From the NCBI RefSeq assembly GCF_004327985.1, contig NZ_SJDL01000032.1, positions 1-63,301 of the forward strand: a stretch of DNA of 63,301 bases, written 5' to 3'. Shown one piece after another: positions 39,062-48,570 of this stretch. The notes beneath the pieces were generated by a model. That model was not told where the DNA came from. It worked only from the letters and a program-made list of their open reading frames with translations, and did no database searches. Source of the DNA: Marinobacter halodurans (lineage in GTDB: Bacteria; Pseudomonadota; Gammaproteobacteria; Pseudomonadales; Oleiphilaceae). The stretch's first letter is position 1, and the number at the start of each line of letters is the position of its first letter. A program made the position numbers and the translations under genes.

Positions 39062-40600
39062 ATGCGGCAGTTGTCCGAACTGGATGCCTCGTTTCTCTAT
39101 CTCGAATCCGATACGGCTCCGATGCACATCGGAGGCATCTACATCTTCGATGGCCAGGATTGCCAGAAACCCCTGTCGTTCAGCACGTTTGTCTCCTACC
39201 TGCGCAGCCGGCTGCACGTGGTGCCCTTCTTCCGGGAAAAGCTTCAACCCATCCCATTCCGGCTGGGCCATCCCTACTGGGTCGATGACGCCAACTTCTC
39301 CATCGAGCGCCACCTGGCGTACGTGAAGATGGGCGCCCGCAACGACCAGGACAGCCTGATCGCCCTGGCCTCCCGCATCCTGCAGGAACCGCTCAAGCGG
39401 GACCGGCCCCTCTGGCACATCACCTTCGTTGACGGCCTGCGCACGCCAGGCACGCCCGAGGACGGGGAGGACGCCCGTGGCTTCGCCCTGATCGTCCGCC
39501 TGCATCATGCCGCCATCGACGCGTTCAGCGGTGAGGAGATTATGGGCAAGCTGCTGGAATACAGCCCCACGCCGGACCCGATTCGACCACCGCAGCCCTG
39601 GCAGCCACGCCCCGCGCCGAGCGACCAGAGGGCGCTGTTCCAGGTAGGCACCAACCTGTTGCGCAAGCCATTCCGGATGGCCTCGCTGGCCGCCAATGCG
39701 GTCGAGGCAACCACCCACGGCATGATCCAGAAGCAGCTGCGCAAACTGCCCCTGCCGCTGCCCCTGTTTTCGGCACCACACAGCCCGTTCAACCGACAGA
39801 TCACGGGCAACCGTCAGATCCTTGGCAAGAGCGTACCCCTGTCACGCCTCAAGAGCATCAAGGCGGCCATTGGCGATGTCACCCTCAACGATGTGGTGCT
39901 GGGCCTGTGCGCCGAAGTGCTGCGACGTTACATGGAAGAGCACGGCGCCGACCTGACCCGCTCGCTGGTCGCCATGACGCCCGTGTCGGTCCGCTCGAAG
40001 AGCCTGCGCCGGCCCACCGGCAACCAGATGTCGGCGATGCTGCTGGACCTGGCGACCAACCAACCCTGTCCCGCGTCGCGGATTCGGCGCATCCATTGGA
40101 ACGCCGTTGCCTCCGAACCCTACCAGGAAGCCATCGCCGCGGACCGCCTGACCGAGCTGGTGCCGTCGACCATGCTGGCGCTGTCCGCCCGTCTTTACAG
40201 CGAGCTGCAACTGGCCCAGCGCTACCATCCGGTGTTCAACGTGCCCATCACCAACGTGCCGGGACCACAGGTCCCACTGTATCTGCAAGGCGCGCGTCTC
40301 AGCCACCAATACAACTCAGCACCGCTCTTCGACAGCATGGGGCTGGTGATCGTCGCCGTCAGCTACGAAGGCCAGTTGACCCTCAACTTCACGCTGTGTC
40401 CGGATGTGGTCCCTGACGGCCACCGGCTGGTGGACCTGGTGGAGGACAGCCTGCAAGCCATCGAGTCGGCGGCGGAAAACCTGCCCGCCGAGATGCCGCC
40501 GGAACTGGAGCAACCCGGCCACGGATCCACATTGCTGGACGACACGCTGCACCTGATTGAAGGGGCCATCCAGAAATCCATCAACAAACTGCGTCATTGA
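39062..40600 (+). CDS. Wax ester synthase/diacylglycerol acyltransferase (WS/DGAT) family protein
   Basis: WS/DGAT enzymes acylate fatty alcohols or diacylglycerol to make wax esters or triacylglycerol storage lipid. The 512-residue protein has the family N-terminus (MRQLSELDASFLYLES), a PLW motif, and the active-site motif as H148-H-A-A-I-D-A154 instead of HHxxxDG. Both histidines and the aspartate are kept. The C-terminal half has the NVPITNVPGP motif. AGGGAG precedes ATG 39062. The gene stands alone with its own downstream hairpin. Marinobacter species carry several paralogues, some with weak or no measured activity, so substrate and activity are uncertain. Confidence 0.93.
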   Translation: MRQLSELDASFLYLESDTAPMHIGGIYIFDGQDCQKPLSFSTFVSYLRSRLHVVPFFREKLQPIPFRLGHPYWVDDANFSIERHLAYVKMGARNDQDSLIALASRILQEPLKRDRPLWHITFVDGLRTPGTPEDGEDARGFALIVRLHHAAIDAFSGEEIMGKLLEYSPTPDPIRPPQPWQPRPAPSDQRALFQVGTNLLRKPFRMASLAANAVEATTHGMIQKQLRKLPLPLPLFSAPHSPFNRQITGNRQILGKSVPLSRLKSIKAAIGDVTLNDVVLGLCAEVLRRYMEEHGADLTRSLVAMTPVSVRSKSLRRPTGNQMSAMLLDLATNQPCPASRIRRIHWNAVASEPYQEAIAADRLTELVPSTMLALSARLYSELQLAQRYHPVFNVPITNVPGPQVPLYLQGARLSHQYNSAPLFDSMGLVIVAVSYEGQLTLNFTLCPDVVPDGHRLVDLVEDSLQAIESAAENLPAEMPPELEQPGHGSTLLDDTLHLIEGAIQKSINKLRH

Positions 40601-40610
40601 CGCAGGGCAT

Positions 40611-40635
40611 AAAAAAACCGGGCCGAAGCCCGGTT
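40611..40635 (-). terminator. Terminator of the DUF2057 lipoprotein gene
   Basis: AACCGGGC-TTCG-GCCCGGTT followed by TTTTTT on the minus strand, with a UUCG tetraloop. On the plus strand the T run is broken, so it is best for the leftward gene although it may also stop the WS/DGAT transcript. Confidence 0.85.
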
Positions 40636-40657
40636 GTTGCTGGTCATCCCTCTCAAA

Positions 40658-41386
40658 TCACTGGAACGCCCAGCGCAGGAAGTTCTTTTTGTCTTCGGTC
40701 GAGGCCCGCTCCCAAAGCACCTTCAGGCCTTCCAGTGTCGGCAGGTTATTGGCTGCAGCCGGTACGGTCGGCGCCTGTGCCGGCGCGGTTGATGGGGCTG
40801 TTGTAGCGGCGGCCCCGGTAGTTGCCGCTGCCGCCGTTGCCGGGGCTCCCGGCAGTGTGGGCAACTGGGGCGCCGGCTTCACGAATTCGGACGACACCGC
40901 CACCTGACGGTTCTGCTCGTTAACCACCTTGGCCTGGAAGTTCTGGCGGATGCTCTCCGCCTCGCTGCGCGTTTCCGCCGTGGGCAGGACAAAGTGGTAA
41001 GACTCGCCGGCGCGGGCATTGATCACCACCTGCTGCGGATCGGTTTCGATCACATGAACCTTCGACTCGCCATTGTTGACTACGCCCTGCTTGGCCCAGA
41101 TGGTCTTGTAGGTGAACACCACGGTGTTCTGGCCGGGCAGCAGTTCGTAAGTCAGCTCCAGATCGTCAGTGAGGTAGTTGGCCATCTCCCGACCATTGAC
41201 GGAGACGATCTTCACCGAACCTGGCTTGTGCAGAAGGGCAACCTGCCCGGGCTGCGCCTCGGGACCTTCCCAGGTTTGCACCTGCTTGAAAGCGCTGCTG
41301 CAGCCTGCCATGGCAACGACGGCAAACAGTGCGACCATGAGCTTCAAACACGTGAAAATTCCCTGTCTGTTCTGACCAGATGCCAT
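40658..41386 (-). CDS. DUF2057 (YccT-like) lipoprotein
   Basis: The 242-residue protein has a lipoprotein signal from ATG 41386 ending in the lipobox VAMAGC. The mature part has the DUF2057 pattern (VKIVSVNGREM, LLPGQNTVVFTYKTIW, SYHFVLPTAETRSEAE). A proline/alanine/threonine-rich linker near residues 180-215 precedes a short C-terminal helix. E. coli YccT (CsgI) of this family affects curli formation, but the role here is unknown. Confidence 0.82.
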   Translation of the reverse strand: MASGQNRQGIFTCLKLMVALFAVVAMAGCSSAFKQVQTWEGPEAQPGQVALLHKPGSVKIVSVNGREMANYLTDDLELTYELLPGQNTVVFTYKTIWAKQGVVNNGESKVHVIETDPQQVVINARAGESYHFVLPTAETRSEAESIRQNFQAKVVNEQNRQVAVSSEFVKPAPQLPTLPGAPATAAAATTGAAATTAPSTAPAQAPTVPAAANNLPTLEGLKVLWERASTEDKKNFLRWAFQ

Positions 41387-41520
41387 GAAAACCTCGCGAT
41401 AATGATTCAGTGAAGGAAGGCCGCTGATCCGCCCGGGGCGCGGCGACCGAAGGGGCATTTTGACGATTGCCTCAGCCAAGCGCAAGACGGCGGCCTGCCC
41501 CACGCCATCGGGAAACAGGC

Positions 41521-41565
41521 CGTTTGCAAACTTTTGATTGAAATCGGACCCGTTTGCATTAAATT
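41521..41565 (+). promoter_or_regulatory. Candidate promoter with CGTTTGCA direct repeats
   Basis: CGTTTGCA occurs at 41521-41528 and again at 41551-41558, exactly 30 bp apart, and the first copy sits in the perfect palindrome GTTTGCAAAC (41522-41531). They bracket a promoter-like TTGAAA (41538-41543), 16-nt spacer, TAAATT (41560-41565), pointing at the small gene at 41637. This looks like a regulator binding region on one face of the helix. Confidence 0.45.
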
Positions 41566-41636
41566 GAATGGATCGGCATCAATCCATAATAAGAAAAACA
41601 GCGCTCAACCGGAGGGTTGGAGAAAGGAGACGCCAG

Positions 41637-41834
41637 ATGGATACCAACAAGCGTGCCGGTGAAGCCGGGCCGGTGCCTTTCCGCAGCAGTCGCTTTTTCT
41701 GCGTGGGAGGCAAATGGTATTTCACCACCAGGGAAGGCTTCGACAGCGGGCCGTTCGCCTCCCGTGATCGTGCCGAGGTTGGGCTGCGACGCTTTTTGCA
41801 CGTGATCAGCCTGTTGCCCGAGGATATCCACTGA
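41637..41834 (+). CDS. Small DUF6316-like protein
   Basis: The 65-residue protein starts at ATG 41637 with AAGGAG seven to eight bases upstream. Its core (FRSSRFFCVGGKWYFTTREG, then DSGPFASRDRAEVGLRRFL) matches a small conserved family of Pseudomonas-like bacteria that I know as DUF6316. No membrane segment or catalytic motif is visible. Function is unknown. It is convergent with pgpA. Confidence 0.75.
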   Translation: MDTNKRAGEAGPVPFRSSRFFCVGGKWYFTTREGFDSGPFASRDRAEVGLRRFLHVISLLPEDIH

Positions 41835-41849
41835 CCACTGGGGCCAGGT

Positions 41850-42380
41850 TCACAGGGCAAACGGAATGAGCGTCTGGTCAACGACATAGACCAGTGCCAT
41901 CGCCATGAAGCCGGCGATCACATCGTCGATCATGATGCCCAGCCCCCCGGGCGTGTGCCGGTCGATCCAACTGATTGGCCAGGGCTTGAGCACGTCAAAG
42001 AAACGGAAGGCCACGAAAGCGATCAGTACACCTTCCAGCGTTTGCGGATGCAGCCCGAGGACAATCCACATCCCCACGAACTCATCCCAGACGATGCCAC
42101 CATGGTCGTGTACTTTCAGGTCCCGGGCGGTTTTCCCACACAGCCAGATACCCAGCAGGAAAAAGCCGACAATCGCGATCCAGTAGACCGGCCCCGGCAA
42201 CCAGAACAGGAGCCAGTACAACGGAATCGCGGCCAGGCTTCCCCAGGTGCCCGGGGCACGGTTGACGGCGCCACTACCGAAACCAAAGGCCAGCAGGTGT
42301 ACCGGATCGCGCAGGAAATGCGGCGGTAATATCGGCTCGATCTGCTCCGGCTCCTGCTGTGGCAGGGAGGGATCAGTCAT
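41850..42380 (-). CDS. pgpA: Phosphatidylglycerophosphatase A
   Basis: PgpA dephosphorylates phosphatidylglycerol phosphate to phosphatidylglycerol in the inner membrane. I choose ATG 42380, which overlaps the thiL stop by 8 nt (ATGACTGA), giving 176 residues; the open frame runs further up within thiL. Visible are the family segment FGSGAVNRAPGTWGSLAAIP, hydrophobic helices, and the conserved DEFVGMW and IDDVIAGF stretches. Confidence 0.93.
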   Translation of the reverse strand: MTDPSLPQQEPEQIEPILPPHFLRDPVHLLAFGFGSGAVNRAPGTWGSLAAIPLYWLLFWLPGPVYWIAIVGFFLLGIWLCGKTARDLKVHDHGGIVWDEFVGMWIVLGLHPQTLEGVLIAFVAFRFFDVLKPWPISWIDRHTPGGLGIMIDDVIAGFMAMALVYVVDQTLIPFAL

Positions 42381-43332
42381 TATCGGCTCCGAAATGCTCA
42401 TAACCGGAGCGCCCCGGCGTGGCATGCTTGTCGGCATTCAACAGCGTAAGCCCAGGCTCGGCGACCACGTCACCAATAACCTGAAGCGGAATGGGGCTCT
42501 GGCGATGCAACGCATCCCGGAACCGGGCAGGCAACGTAAAACACAACTCGTAGTCGTCCCCGCCCCGCAACGCATGCCCGATAGCCTCCTCTCCCGCCAA
42601 GTCGCGCAGGGCGGGCGACAGCGGTATGCGACCGGCGTCGATCACCGCGCCACACCCCGACGCCTGCAGCAGGTGTCCGAGGTCCGCCAGCAACCCGTCC
42701 GAGATATCGATGGCGGCACTTGCCCGATTACGGAGCAGTTGCCCGAGAGCCAATCGGGGTTGCGGCCGGTTATAGCGATCGAGGAGAGTCTGCTGGTATT
42801 GCGACGGAGCCCCGGTCTCCAGGTAGTCGAGCGCGGCCGCTGCATCCCCAAGCGTGCCGGAAACCACCACCAGATCTCCGGGCTGCGCTCCGCTTCGAAG
42901 CAGTGCCTGCCCTTCCGGTACCGTGCCGTGCACCTGAATCGTTAACGTGAGCGGGCCGCGCGTGGTATCGCCGCCGGCCAGCGCCAGTCCGAATTCCCGA
43001 CCGGCCTGCGCCAGTTCGGACGAGAACCTCTCCAGCCAATGAGCGTCGGCCTTCGGCAACGTCATGGCCAGCGTGAAGCAGACCGGTTTCGCCCCCATCG
43101 CCGCCAGATCGCTGGCAGCGACCGCCAGTGCGCGTCGGGCCAGCCGGTCCGGGGCGTAGCGGCTTGGAAAGTGAACGCCTTCCACCAGGGTATCGACGGA
43201 AAACACCAGCTCATGCCCGGGCGGAATACGCTGAATCGCGCAGTCGTCGCCGATGCCCAGCTTGACATCCGGGTGTGCCGTATCCCGCGCTACCGGCTGG
43301 AAATACCGTTGGATCAGCTCGAACTCGCCCAT
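42373..43332 (-). CDS. thiL: Thiamine-monophosphate kinase
   Basis: ThiL phosphorylates thiamine phosphate to the active cofactor ThDP, which IlvI in this window uses. Start ATG 43332 (MGEFELIQRYF) gives 319 residues. Conserved elements include LGIGDDCAI, SVDTLVEGVHF, GGDTTRGPL, ISDGLLADLGH and GGDDYELCF. The first codon lies 27 bp downstream of the nusB stop. Confidence 0.96.
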   Translation of the reverse strand: MGEFELIQRYFQPVARDTAHPDVKLGIGDDCAIQRIPPGHELVFSVDTLVEGVHFPSRYAPDRLARRALAVAASDLAAMGAKPVCFTLAMTLPKADAHWLERFSSELAQAGREFGLALAGGDTTRGPLTLTIQVHGTVPEGQALLRSGAQPGDLVVVSGTLGDAAAALDYLETGAPSQYQQTLLDRYNRPQPRLALGQLLRNRASAAIDISDGLLADLGHLLQASGCGAVIDAGRIPLSPALRDLAGEEAIGHALRGGDDYELCFTLPARFRDALHRQSPIPLQVIGDVVAEPGLTLLNADKHATPGRSGYEHFGADND

Positions 43333-43359
43333 CGTCGACTCCAGTGGCGCCGCCGGCAA

Positions 43360-43839
43360 TCAGCGCGGCCGCGTCTCTGCCAGTCGCAGGCGTCGGCTCA
43401 GCTTGTCGAGCACGCTGTTGACGAACTTGTGCCCCTCGGTCCCGCCGAATCGTTTGGCCAGTTCAATGCCTTCGTTGATGACCACCCGATAGGGCACATC
43501 GATGCGATGCTTGAGCTCGTAGGTGCCCAAACGCAGGATGGCCAATTCGATCGGATCCACCTCGCCCAGCGGGCGATCGAGGAAAGGCTCGAAGGTCCGG
43601 TCCAGGTCGTCCTGCTCGCGATGGATGCCGCGCAACAGATCGCGGAAATAGGCGGAGTCCACCTTGGACATATCGTTATCCACCATGAATTCCGCCTCGA
43701 TGTCGCTGATCGAGCTCTTGGAATAATGGCGGTGATACAGCGCCTGCATCACCAGGGCACGCGCCCGGCGCCGTTCACCGGCTCTCGGGGCGCGGCTGCC
43801 GGGCCCTTCCGGCGTGGTCGGTTCCTGGTCGCTCATCAT
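43360..43839 (-). CDS. nusB: Transcription antitermination factor NusB
   Basis: NusB with S10 (NusE) binds boxA in rRNA leaders to prevent early termination. The 159-residue all-helical protein matches the family ([50 protein letters not shown], each seen in part). It overlaps ribH by 4 nt (ATGA), the widespread ribH-nusB coupling. Confidence 0.96.
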   Translation of the reverse strand: MMSDQEPTTPEGPGSRAPRAGERRRARALVMQALYHRHYSKSSISDIEAEFMVDNDMSKVDSAYFRDLLRGIHREQDDLDRTFEPFLDRPLGEVDPIELAILRLGTYELKHRIDVPYRVVINEGIELAKRFGGTEGHKFVNSVLDKLSRRLRLAETRPR

Positions 43840-44312
43840 TCACCTATCTTCTTGAACAGGCTGACCATTTCCAGCGCGGTCACGGCCGCCTCGGCCCCTT
43901 TGTTGCCGGCTTTGGTACCGGAGCGCTCGATGGCCTGCTCGATGGAATCGACGGTCAGCACACCAAAGGCCACCGGCACGTTGGTGTCCAGGCTGACGAC
44001 GCCCAGGCCGCTGGACGCTTCGCCGGCCACGTAATCGAAATGCGGTGTACCGCCACGGATGACCGCGCCCAGCGCGATGATCGCATCGTACTGGCCGGTC
44101 TCGGCAACGCGCTTGACCGCCAGCGGCATTTCATAGGCGCCGGGCACCCGGATCAGGGTGATGTCGCTCTCGGCGATGCCATGGCGGCGCAACGTATCGA
44201 TCGCGCCTTCAACCAGGCTTTCCACGACGAACGCATTGAAGCGGCCGACGACGAGCGCATAACGCCCGCTGCACTGGGTAAAATCACCTTCCAGCGTCTT
44301 GATTCCAGACAT
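43836..44312 (-). CDS. ribH: 6,7-dimethyl-8-ribityllumazine synthase
   Basis: RibH joins the ribitylamino pyrimidinedione with dihydroxybutanone phosphate to make lumazine, the direct precursor of riboflavin. The 158-residue protein has the [15 protein letters not shown] and [13 protein letters not shown] motifs and the catalytic histidine in [10 protein letters not shown]. Riboflavin synthase (ribE), which would use its product, is not in this operon. Confidence 0.96.
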   Translation of the reverse strand: MSGIKTLEGDFTQCSGRYALVVGRFNAFVVESLVEGAIDTLRRHGIAESDITLIRVPGAYEMPLAVKRVAETGQYDAIIALGAVIRGGTPHFDYVAGEASSGLGVVSLDTNVPVAFGVLTVDSIEQAIERSGTKAGNKGAEAAVTALEMVSLFKKIGE

Positions 44313-44357
44313 GTCTGACTCCTGTTTCCGGGTCCGGTTACAACGGACACCGGTGGT

Positions 44358-45470
44358 TTATGGGTTGAAGGGCAGGTATTCCACCACTTCCAGGTCGAAG
44401 CCGGAAATCGCGGAGAACTTGATCGGCGCACTGAGCAGACGCATCTTGCCAACCCCCAGGTCGCGCAGGATCTGGGAACCGGTGCCGACGGTGAAGTAGA
44501 CGCCGGAGCTGCCCTTGGCCGCCGAACGGGGCCCTTCATCAAAGAATTCGTGAATCCGGTCATCCAGATTGTAGCTGTCTTCGCCACTGTTCAGGATGAC
44601 CACCACACCACGGCCTTCCGCCCCGACTCGTTCCAGAGCCCGGTGCAGGGGCCAGCTGTGGGATCCGGTGCGACGCGCACCCAGCAGGTCACGCAGGGTG
44701 TCGGTGATGTGGACCCGCACCAGGACCGGGTCGCCTTCCTGCACATCGCCCATGGTCAGTGCCAGATGGGTGCCGCCCTGGATGGTGTCGCGATAGGTGT
44801 GCAGCTGGAACATGCCGTATTCCGTATCCAGCTCGTGCGCTTCCAGGCACTCGATGGTGCGCTCGTGCAGGGTGCGGTAGTGAATCAGGTCCGCAATGGT
44901 GCCGATTTTCAGACCGTGCCTCTCGGCAAAGGCCTCGAGATCCTCGCGTCGGGCCATGGAGCCGTCATCGTTCATGATCTCGCAGATCACGCCGGTGGGC
45001 TCGGCTCCCGCCAGAGCTGCCAGGTCACAGGAGGCCTCGGTATGACCGGCCCGACTCAGCACGCCGCCCGGGTCACTCATCAGCGGGAAGATGTGCCCCG
45101 GCTGGACGATATCGGACGGCTTGGCATCCTTGGCGGCCGCCGCCAGCACCGTCCGCGCACGATCGGCCGCGGAGATGCCGGTACTCACCCCTTCTGCTGC
45201 TTCAATCGAGAGCGTGAACTTGGTCCCGAATCCGGAGGCGTTCTTCTGCACCATCAGGGGCAGGTCCAACTGCTCGCAGCGTTCACGGGTCATGGGCATG
45301 CAGATCAGGCCGCGGCCATGCCGGGCCATGAAGTTGATGGCTTCCGGCGTGCAGAATTCCGCGGCCATGACCAGGTCACCCTCATTCTCCCGGTCCTCGT
45401 CGTCCATCAGGATGACCATCTTGCCCTGACGGATGTCCTCAATAATCTCTTCGATCGTGTTCAGTGCCAT
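44358..45470 (-). CDS. ribB: RibBX: dihydroxybutanone phosphate synthase fused to a degenerate GTP cyclohydrolase II domain
   Basis: The 370-residue protein starts at ATG 45470. The N-terminal RibB domain (about 1-200) is intact, with [12 protein letters not shown] and [13 protein letters not shown]. The C-terminal region (about 205-370) aligns with GTP cyclohydrolase II but lacks its three zinc-ligand cysteines: the place of HSECLTGD...RCDC is taken by [17 protein letters not shown]. It therefore fits the RibBX variant described in proteobacteria, and probably supplies only dihydroxybutanone phosphate. A separate RibA is expected elsewhere. Confidence 0.88.
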   Translation of the reverse strand: MALNTIEEIIEDIRQGKMVILMDDEDRENEGDLVMAAEFCTPEAINFMARHGRGLICMPMTRERCEQLDLPLMVQKNASGFGTKFTLSIEAAEGVSTGISAADRARTVLAAAAKDAKPSDIVQPGHIFPLMSDPGGVLSRAGHTEASCDLAALAGAEPTGVICEIMNDDGSMARREDLEAFAERHGLKIGTIADLIHYRTLHERTIECLEAHELDTEYGMFQLHTYRDTIQGGTHLALTMGDVQEGDPVLVRVHITDTLRDLLGARRTGSHSWPLHRALERVGAEGRGVVVILNSGEDSYNLDDRIHEFFDEGPRSAAKGSSGVYFTVGTGSQILRDLGVGKMRLLSAPIKFSAISGFDLEVVEYLPFNP

Positions 45471-45535
45471 AACAGATTGCACCCTTTGTCAGAAAACAGG
45501 TCGTCACCCGATCCCGGACCGCCGCGCTGCCGTTT

Positions 45536-46678
45536 TCAGGCGTCTGCGGCATCCGGCGTCAGGATCAGGCGCAGGTCATCACCGAACTGGCGACGCTCGC
45601 GGACCTTCCAGAATTTGCGCTCAGCCATCCGGCTCAGCGGCAGCGTCACCGTCGGTCGACCGTCGCTGCCCAGGAACACCGGCGCCTGGTACAGCCAGAA
45701 TTCATCCACCAGATTGGCCGATACGGCCGCACCGGCCAGGGTGGGCCCGGCTTCCACCAACACCTCGTTGATACCGGCCTCGGCGATTGCCCGGGCCACG
45801 GCGGGCAGTGCCAGCCGTCCGGCCATGAGCGGCAATGGCTGTATACGCGCGCCGCGGGCGGTCAGTTCGTGGGCGGCGTCACTGCTGGCCATCGTCTCGC
45901 CACAGAAAATCACGACCGGCCCGTTACCCAACACGCGGGCCGTTGGCGGCGTCCGCAGTTGGGTGTCCAGAATAATCCGCTGCGGTTGGGGGCCGGGTGG
46001 CACCGCGTCGTGCAGATCGCCCATCTCGTCCGGCCGTACGGTCAGCGACGGATCATCCGCGAGAATCGTCCCCACTCCGGTCAGTATGGCATCACTCATG
46101 GCGCGCAGGCGCTGGACGTCGCGACGGGCGGCCGGACCAGTAATCCACTGGCTTTCACCCGACGCCATCGCCGTTCGACCGTCCAGGCTGGCCGCCACCT
46201 TGACCCGGAAGAAAGGGCGCCCACGACGCATCCGATAGAGATAACCGGGATTAAGGATCTCGGCCTCGGCGGCCAGGACACCTTCGACCACCTCGATACC
46301 GGCCTCGCGCAGCCGGTGCAGGCCTGCGCCAGCCACGGACGGGTTGGGATCGATCATGGCCACCACCACCCGGCTAACACCGGCGCTCACCAGCGCATCG
46401 GCACAGGGCGGCGTGCGCCCGTAATGGCTACAGGGCTCCAGGGTCACATACGCCGTCGCGCCCCGGGCCCGTTCGCCGGCGGCACGCAGGGCGTGCACTT
46501 CAGCGTGGGGCTCGCCGGCCCGCTCGTGCCAGCCTTCGCCGACGACAGCGTCACCCTGACAGATCACGCAGCCCACGCGGGGATTGGGGTGGGTGGAGAA
46601 ACGCCCGCGCCAGGCCAGTTGGATGGCGCGGGCCATCATGGCGGCGTCGGTACGGGCCTGCTCATTCCGGGAACTCAA
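45536..46678 (-). CDS. ribD: Bifunctional riboflavin deaminase-reductase RibD
   Basis: RibD deaminates and then reduces the pyrimidine intermediate of riboflavin synthesis. The N-terminal deaminase has zinc ligands in PHAEVHAL (H58, E60) and PCSHYGRTPPC (C83, C92); the C-terminal NADPH-dependent reductase covers about 150-380. I keep TTG 46678 as start because it has GAAGGA upstream and preserves residues before MARAIQLA that relatives also have; ATG 46639 is the alternative. It lies between nrdR and ribBX. Confidence 0.94.
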   Translation of the reverse strand: MSSRNEQARTDAAMMARAIQLAWRGRFSTHPNPRVGCVICQGDAVVGEGWHERAGEPHAEVHALRAAGERARGATAYVTLEPCSHYGRTPPCADALVSAGVSRVVVAMIDPNPSVAGAGLHRLREAGIEVVEGVLAAEAEILNPGYLYRMRRGRPFFRVKVAASLDGRTAMASGESQWITGPAARRDVQRLRAMSDAILTGVGTILADDPSLTVRPDEMGDLHDAVPPGPQPQRIILDTQLRTPPTARVLGNGPVVIFCGETMASSDAAHELTARGARIQPLPLMAGRLALPAVARAIAEAGINEVLVEAGPTLAGAAVSANLVDEFWLYQAPVFLGSDGRPTVTLPLSRMAERKFWKVRERRQFGDDLRLILTPDAADA

Positions 46679-46690
46679 TGCGGCCGTCCT

Positions 46691-47209
46691 TCAGTCCTTG
46701 GAGTTGTCAGGCGCGGTCAGCGCCTTGGCGACGTCGACCGCATCCGCCTTGTCGCCCATGTGGACGGTCAGGCGTTCAATCTCTTCCTTGAACTCGTTGA
46801 TATCCTGAAAACTGCGGTAGACCGAGGCAAAACGGACGTAGGCCACCTTATCGAGCTGGCGCAGCTCCGTCATCACCTCTTCGCCCAGCTCCATGGACTT
46901 GATCTCGCGCTCGCCTTTCGAGCGCAGACGGAACTTGATGCGATTGAGCGACGCCTCGATTTCCTCGATGCTGACCGGCCGCTTCTCCAGCGCCTTCATG
47001 ATGCCGGAGCGCAGCTTGTCCTCATCGAAGGGCTGGCGCGTGCCGTCCTGCTTGACCACGCGGGGCATGACCAGTTCCGCCGACTCGAAGGTCGTGAACC
47101 GCTCCTTGCAGGACAGGCACTCACGGCGGCGACGCACCTGGTCACCTTCGGCCACCAGTCGTGAATCGATAACCTTGGTGTCTGCTTCACCGCAAAACGG
47201 ACAATGCAT
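46691..47209 (-). CDS. nrdR: Transcriptional repressor NrdR
   Basis: NrdR senses ATP/dATP and represses ribonucleotide reductase genes. The 172-residue protein has the N-terminal zinc ribbon (C3, C6, C31, C34) and an ATP-cone domain (about 49-139). The glyA-nrdR-ribD order is widely conserved. No NrdR-box pair was searched for outside the window. Confidence 0.96.
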   Translation of the reverse strand: MHCPFCGEADTKVIDSRLVAEGDQVRRRRECLSCKERFTTFESAELVMPRVVKQDGTRQPFDEDKLRSGIMKALEKRPVSIEEIEASLNRIKFRLRSKGEREIKSMELGEEVMTELRQLDKVAYVRFASVYRSFQDINEFKEEIERLTVHMGDKADAVDVAKALTAPDNSKD

Positions 47210-47267
47210 CTTGGCTACTCCCAGCCCCGTCGGGGCGCCGGCCAGCGCCCCGTCAAAGTGTCAACGC

Positions 47268-48524
47268 TCAGCCGGCATACACCGGGAAACGCTTACACAG
47301 ATCCTGGACCTGCTCGCGTACACGGTTGATGGTCGACTCGTTGTCCAGATCATCGAGGATGTCACAGATCCAGCCGGCCAGATCGCGGCACTCGCCTTCC
47401 CCGAAACCCCGGGTGGTCACCGCCGGCGTACCGATGCGCAGACCGGAGGTCACGAACGGCGAGCGCGGGTCGTTGGGCACGGCGTTCTTGTTGACGGTGA
47501 TGTGTGCCTTGCCCAGAGCGGCATCGGCATCCTTACCGGTGATGTCCTGCTTGATCAGGCTCAACAGGAACAGGTGGTTCTTGGTGCCGCCGGAGACCAC
47601 GTCAAAACCGCGCTCGATGAAAACGCTGGCCATGGCCTGGGCGTTCTTGATGACCTGCTTCTGGTAATCGCGGAACTCATCGCCCATGGCTTCCTTGAAG
47701 CAGACAGCCTTGCCTGCGATGACGTGCATCAGCGGGCCGCCCTGGCCGCCCGGGAATACGGCGGAGTTCAGTTTCTTCTGAATGTCTTCATCGGCACACG
47801 CCAGGATCAGGCCGCCACGGGGACCGCGCAGGGTCTTGTGGGTGGTGGTGGCGACAACGTGGGCATGGGGCATCGGGTCCGGATAGACACCGGCGGCCAC
47901 CAGGCCGGCCACGTGGGCCATGTCCACAAACAGGTATGCGCCCACCTTGTCCGCGATCGCGCGGAAACGGGCGAAGTCCAGGTGCTGGGAATACGCGGAG
48001 AAACCGGCCACGATCATCTTCGGCTTGTGCTCTTCCGCCAGACGCTCGACCTCGTCGTAGTCGATCAGACCGGTGTCGGGGTCCAGACCATACTGGACAG
48101 CCTTGTAGATCTTGCCGGAGAAGTTGACGGACGCACCGTGGGTCAGGTGACCGCCATGGGCCAGGCTCATGCCCAGCACGGTATCACCCGGCTTGACCAA
48201 CGCCATGTAGACGGCACTGTTGGCCTGGGAGCCGGAGTGCGGCTGAACGTTGGCGTAAGCGGCGCCGAACAGCTTCCTGGCGCGTTCGATGGCCAGAGCC
48301 TCAACCACGTCGACGTGTTCGCAGCCGCCGTAGTAGCGCTTGCCCGGGTAACCTTCAGCATACTTGTTGGTCAGGACACTACCCTGCGCTTCCATGACTC
48401 GCGGGCTGGTATAGTTCTCCGACGCAATCAGCTCGATGTGAGCTTCCTGCCGCTCGCTCTCCGCCTGGATGGCGTTCCAGACATCATCATCGAAGCCGGC
48501 GATTTTCATATCACGGTTAAACAT
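47268..48524 (-). CDS. glyA: Serine hydroxymethyltransferase
   Basis: GlyA interconverts serine and glycine while charging tetrahydrofolate with a one-carbon unit. The 418-residue PLP enzyme has the conserved lysine in [13 protein letters not shown] and motifs [13 protein letters not shown] and HVDVVEALA. It heads the long leftward series glyA-nrdR-ribD-ribBX-ribH-nusB-thiL-pgpA. Confidence 0.98.
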   Translation of the reverse strand: MFNRDMKIAGFDDDVWNAIQAESERQEAHIELIASENYTSPRVMEAQGSVLTNKYAEGYPGKRYYGGCEHVDVVEALAIERARKLFGAAYANVQPHSGSQANSAVYMALVKPGDTVLGMSLAHGGHLTHGASVNFSGKIYKAVQYGLDPDTGLIDYDEVERLAEEHKPKMIVAGFSAYSQHLDFARFRAIADKVGAYLFVDMAHVAGLVAAGVYPDPMPHAHVVATTTHKTLRGPRGGLILACADEDIQKKLNSAVFPGGQGGPLMHVIAGKAVCFKEAMGDEFRDYQKQVIKNAQAMASVFIERGFDVVSGGTKNHLFLLSLIKQDITGKDADAALGKAHITVNKNAVPNDPRSPFVTSGLRIGTPAVTTRGFGEGECRDLAGWICDILDDLDNESTINRVREQVQDLCKRFPVYAG

Positions 48525-48570
48525 GGATGCGCTGCCCCTGTATGGCTGATCAGAAATTTGGAGGGCCCGT

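Noticed and set aside
45471-45535. FMN riboswitch before ribBX
   Set aside because: The gap is 65 bp and lacks the conserved RFN element segments.
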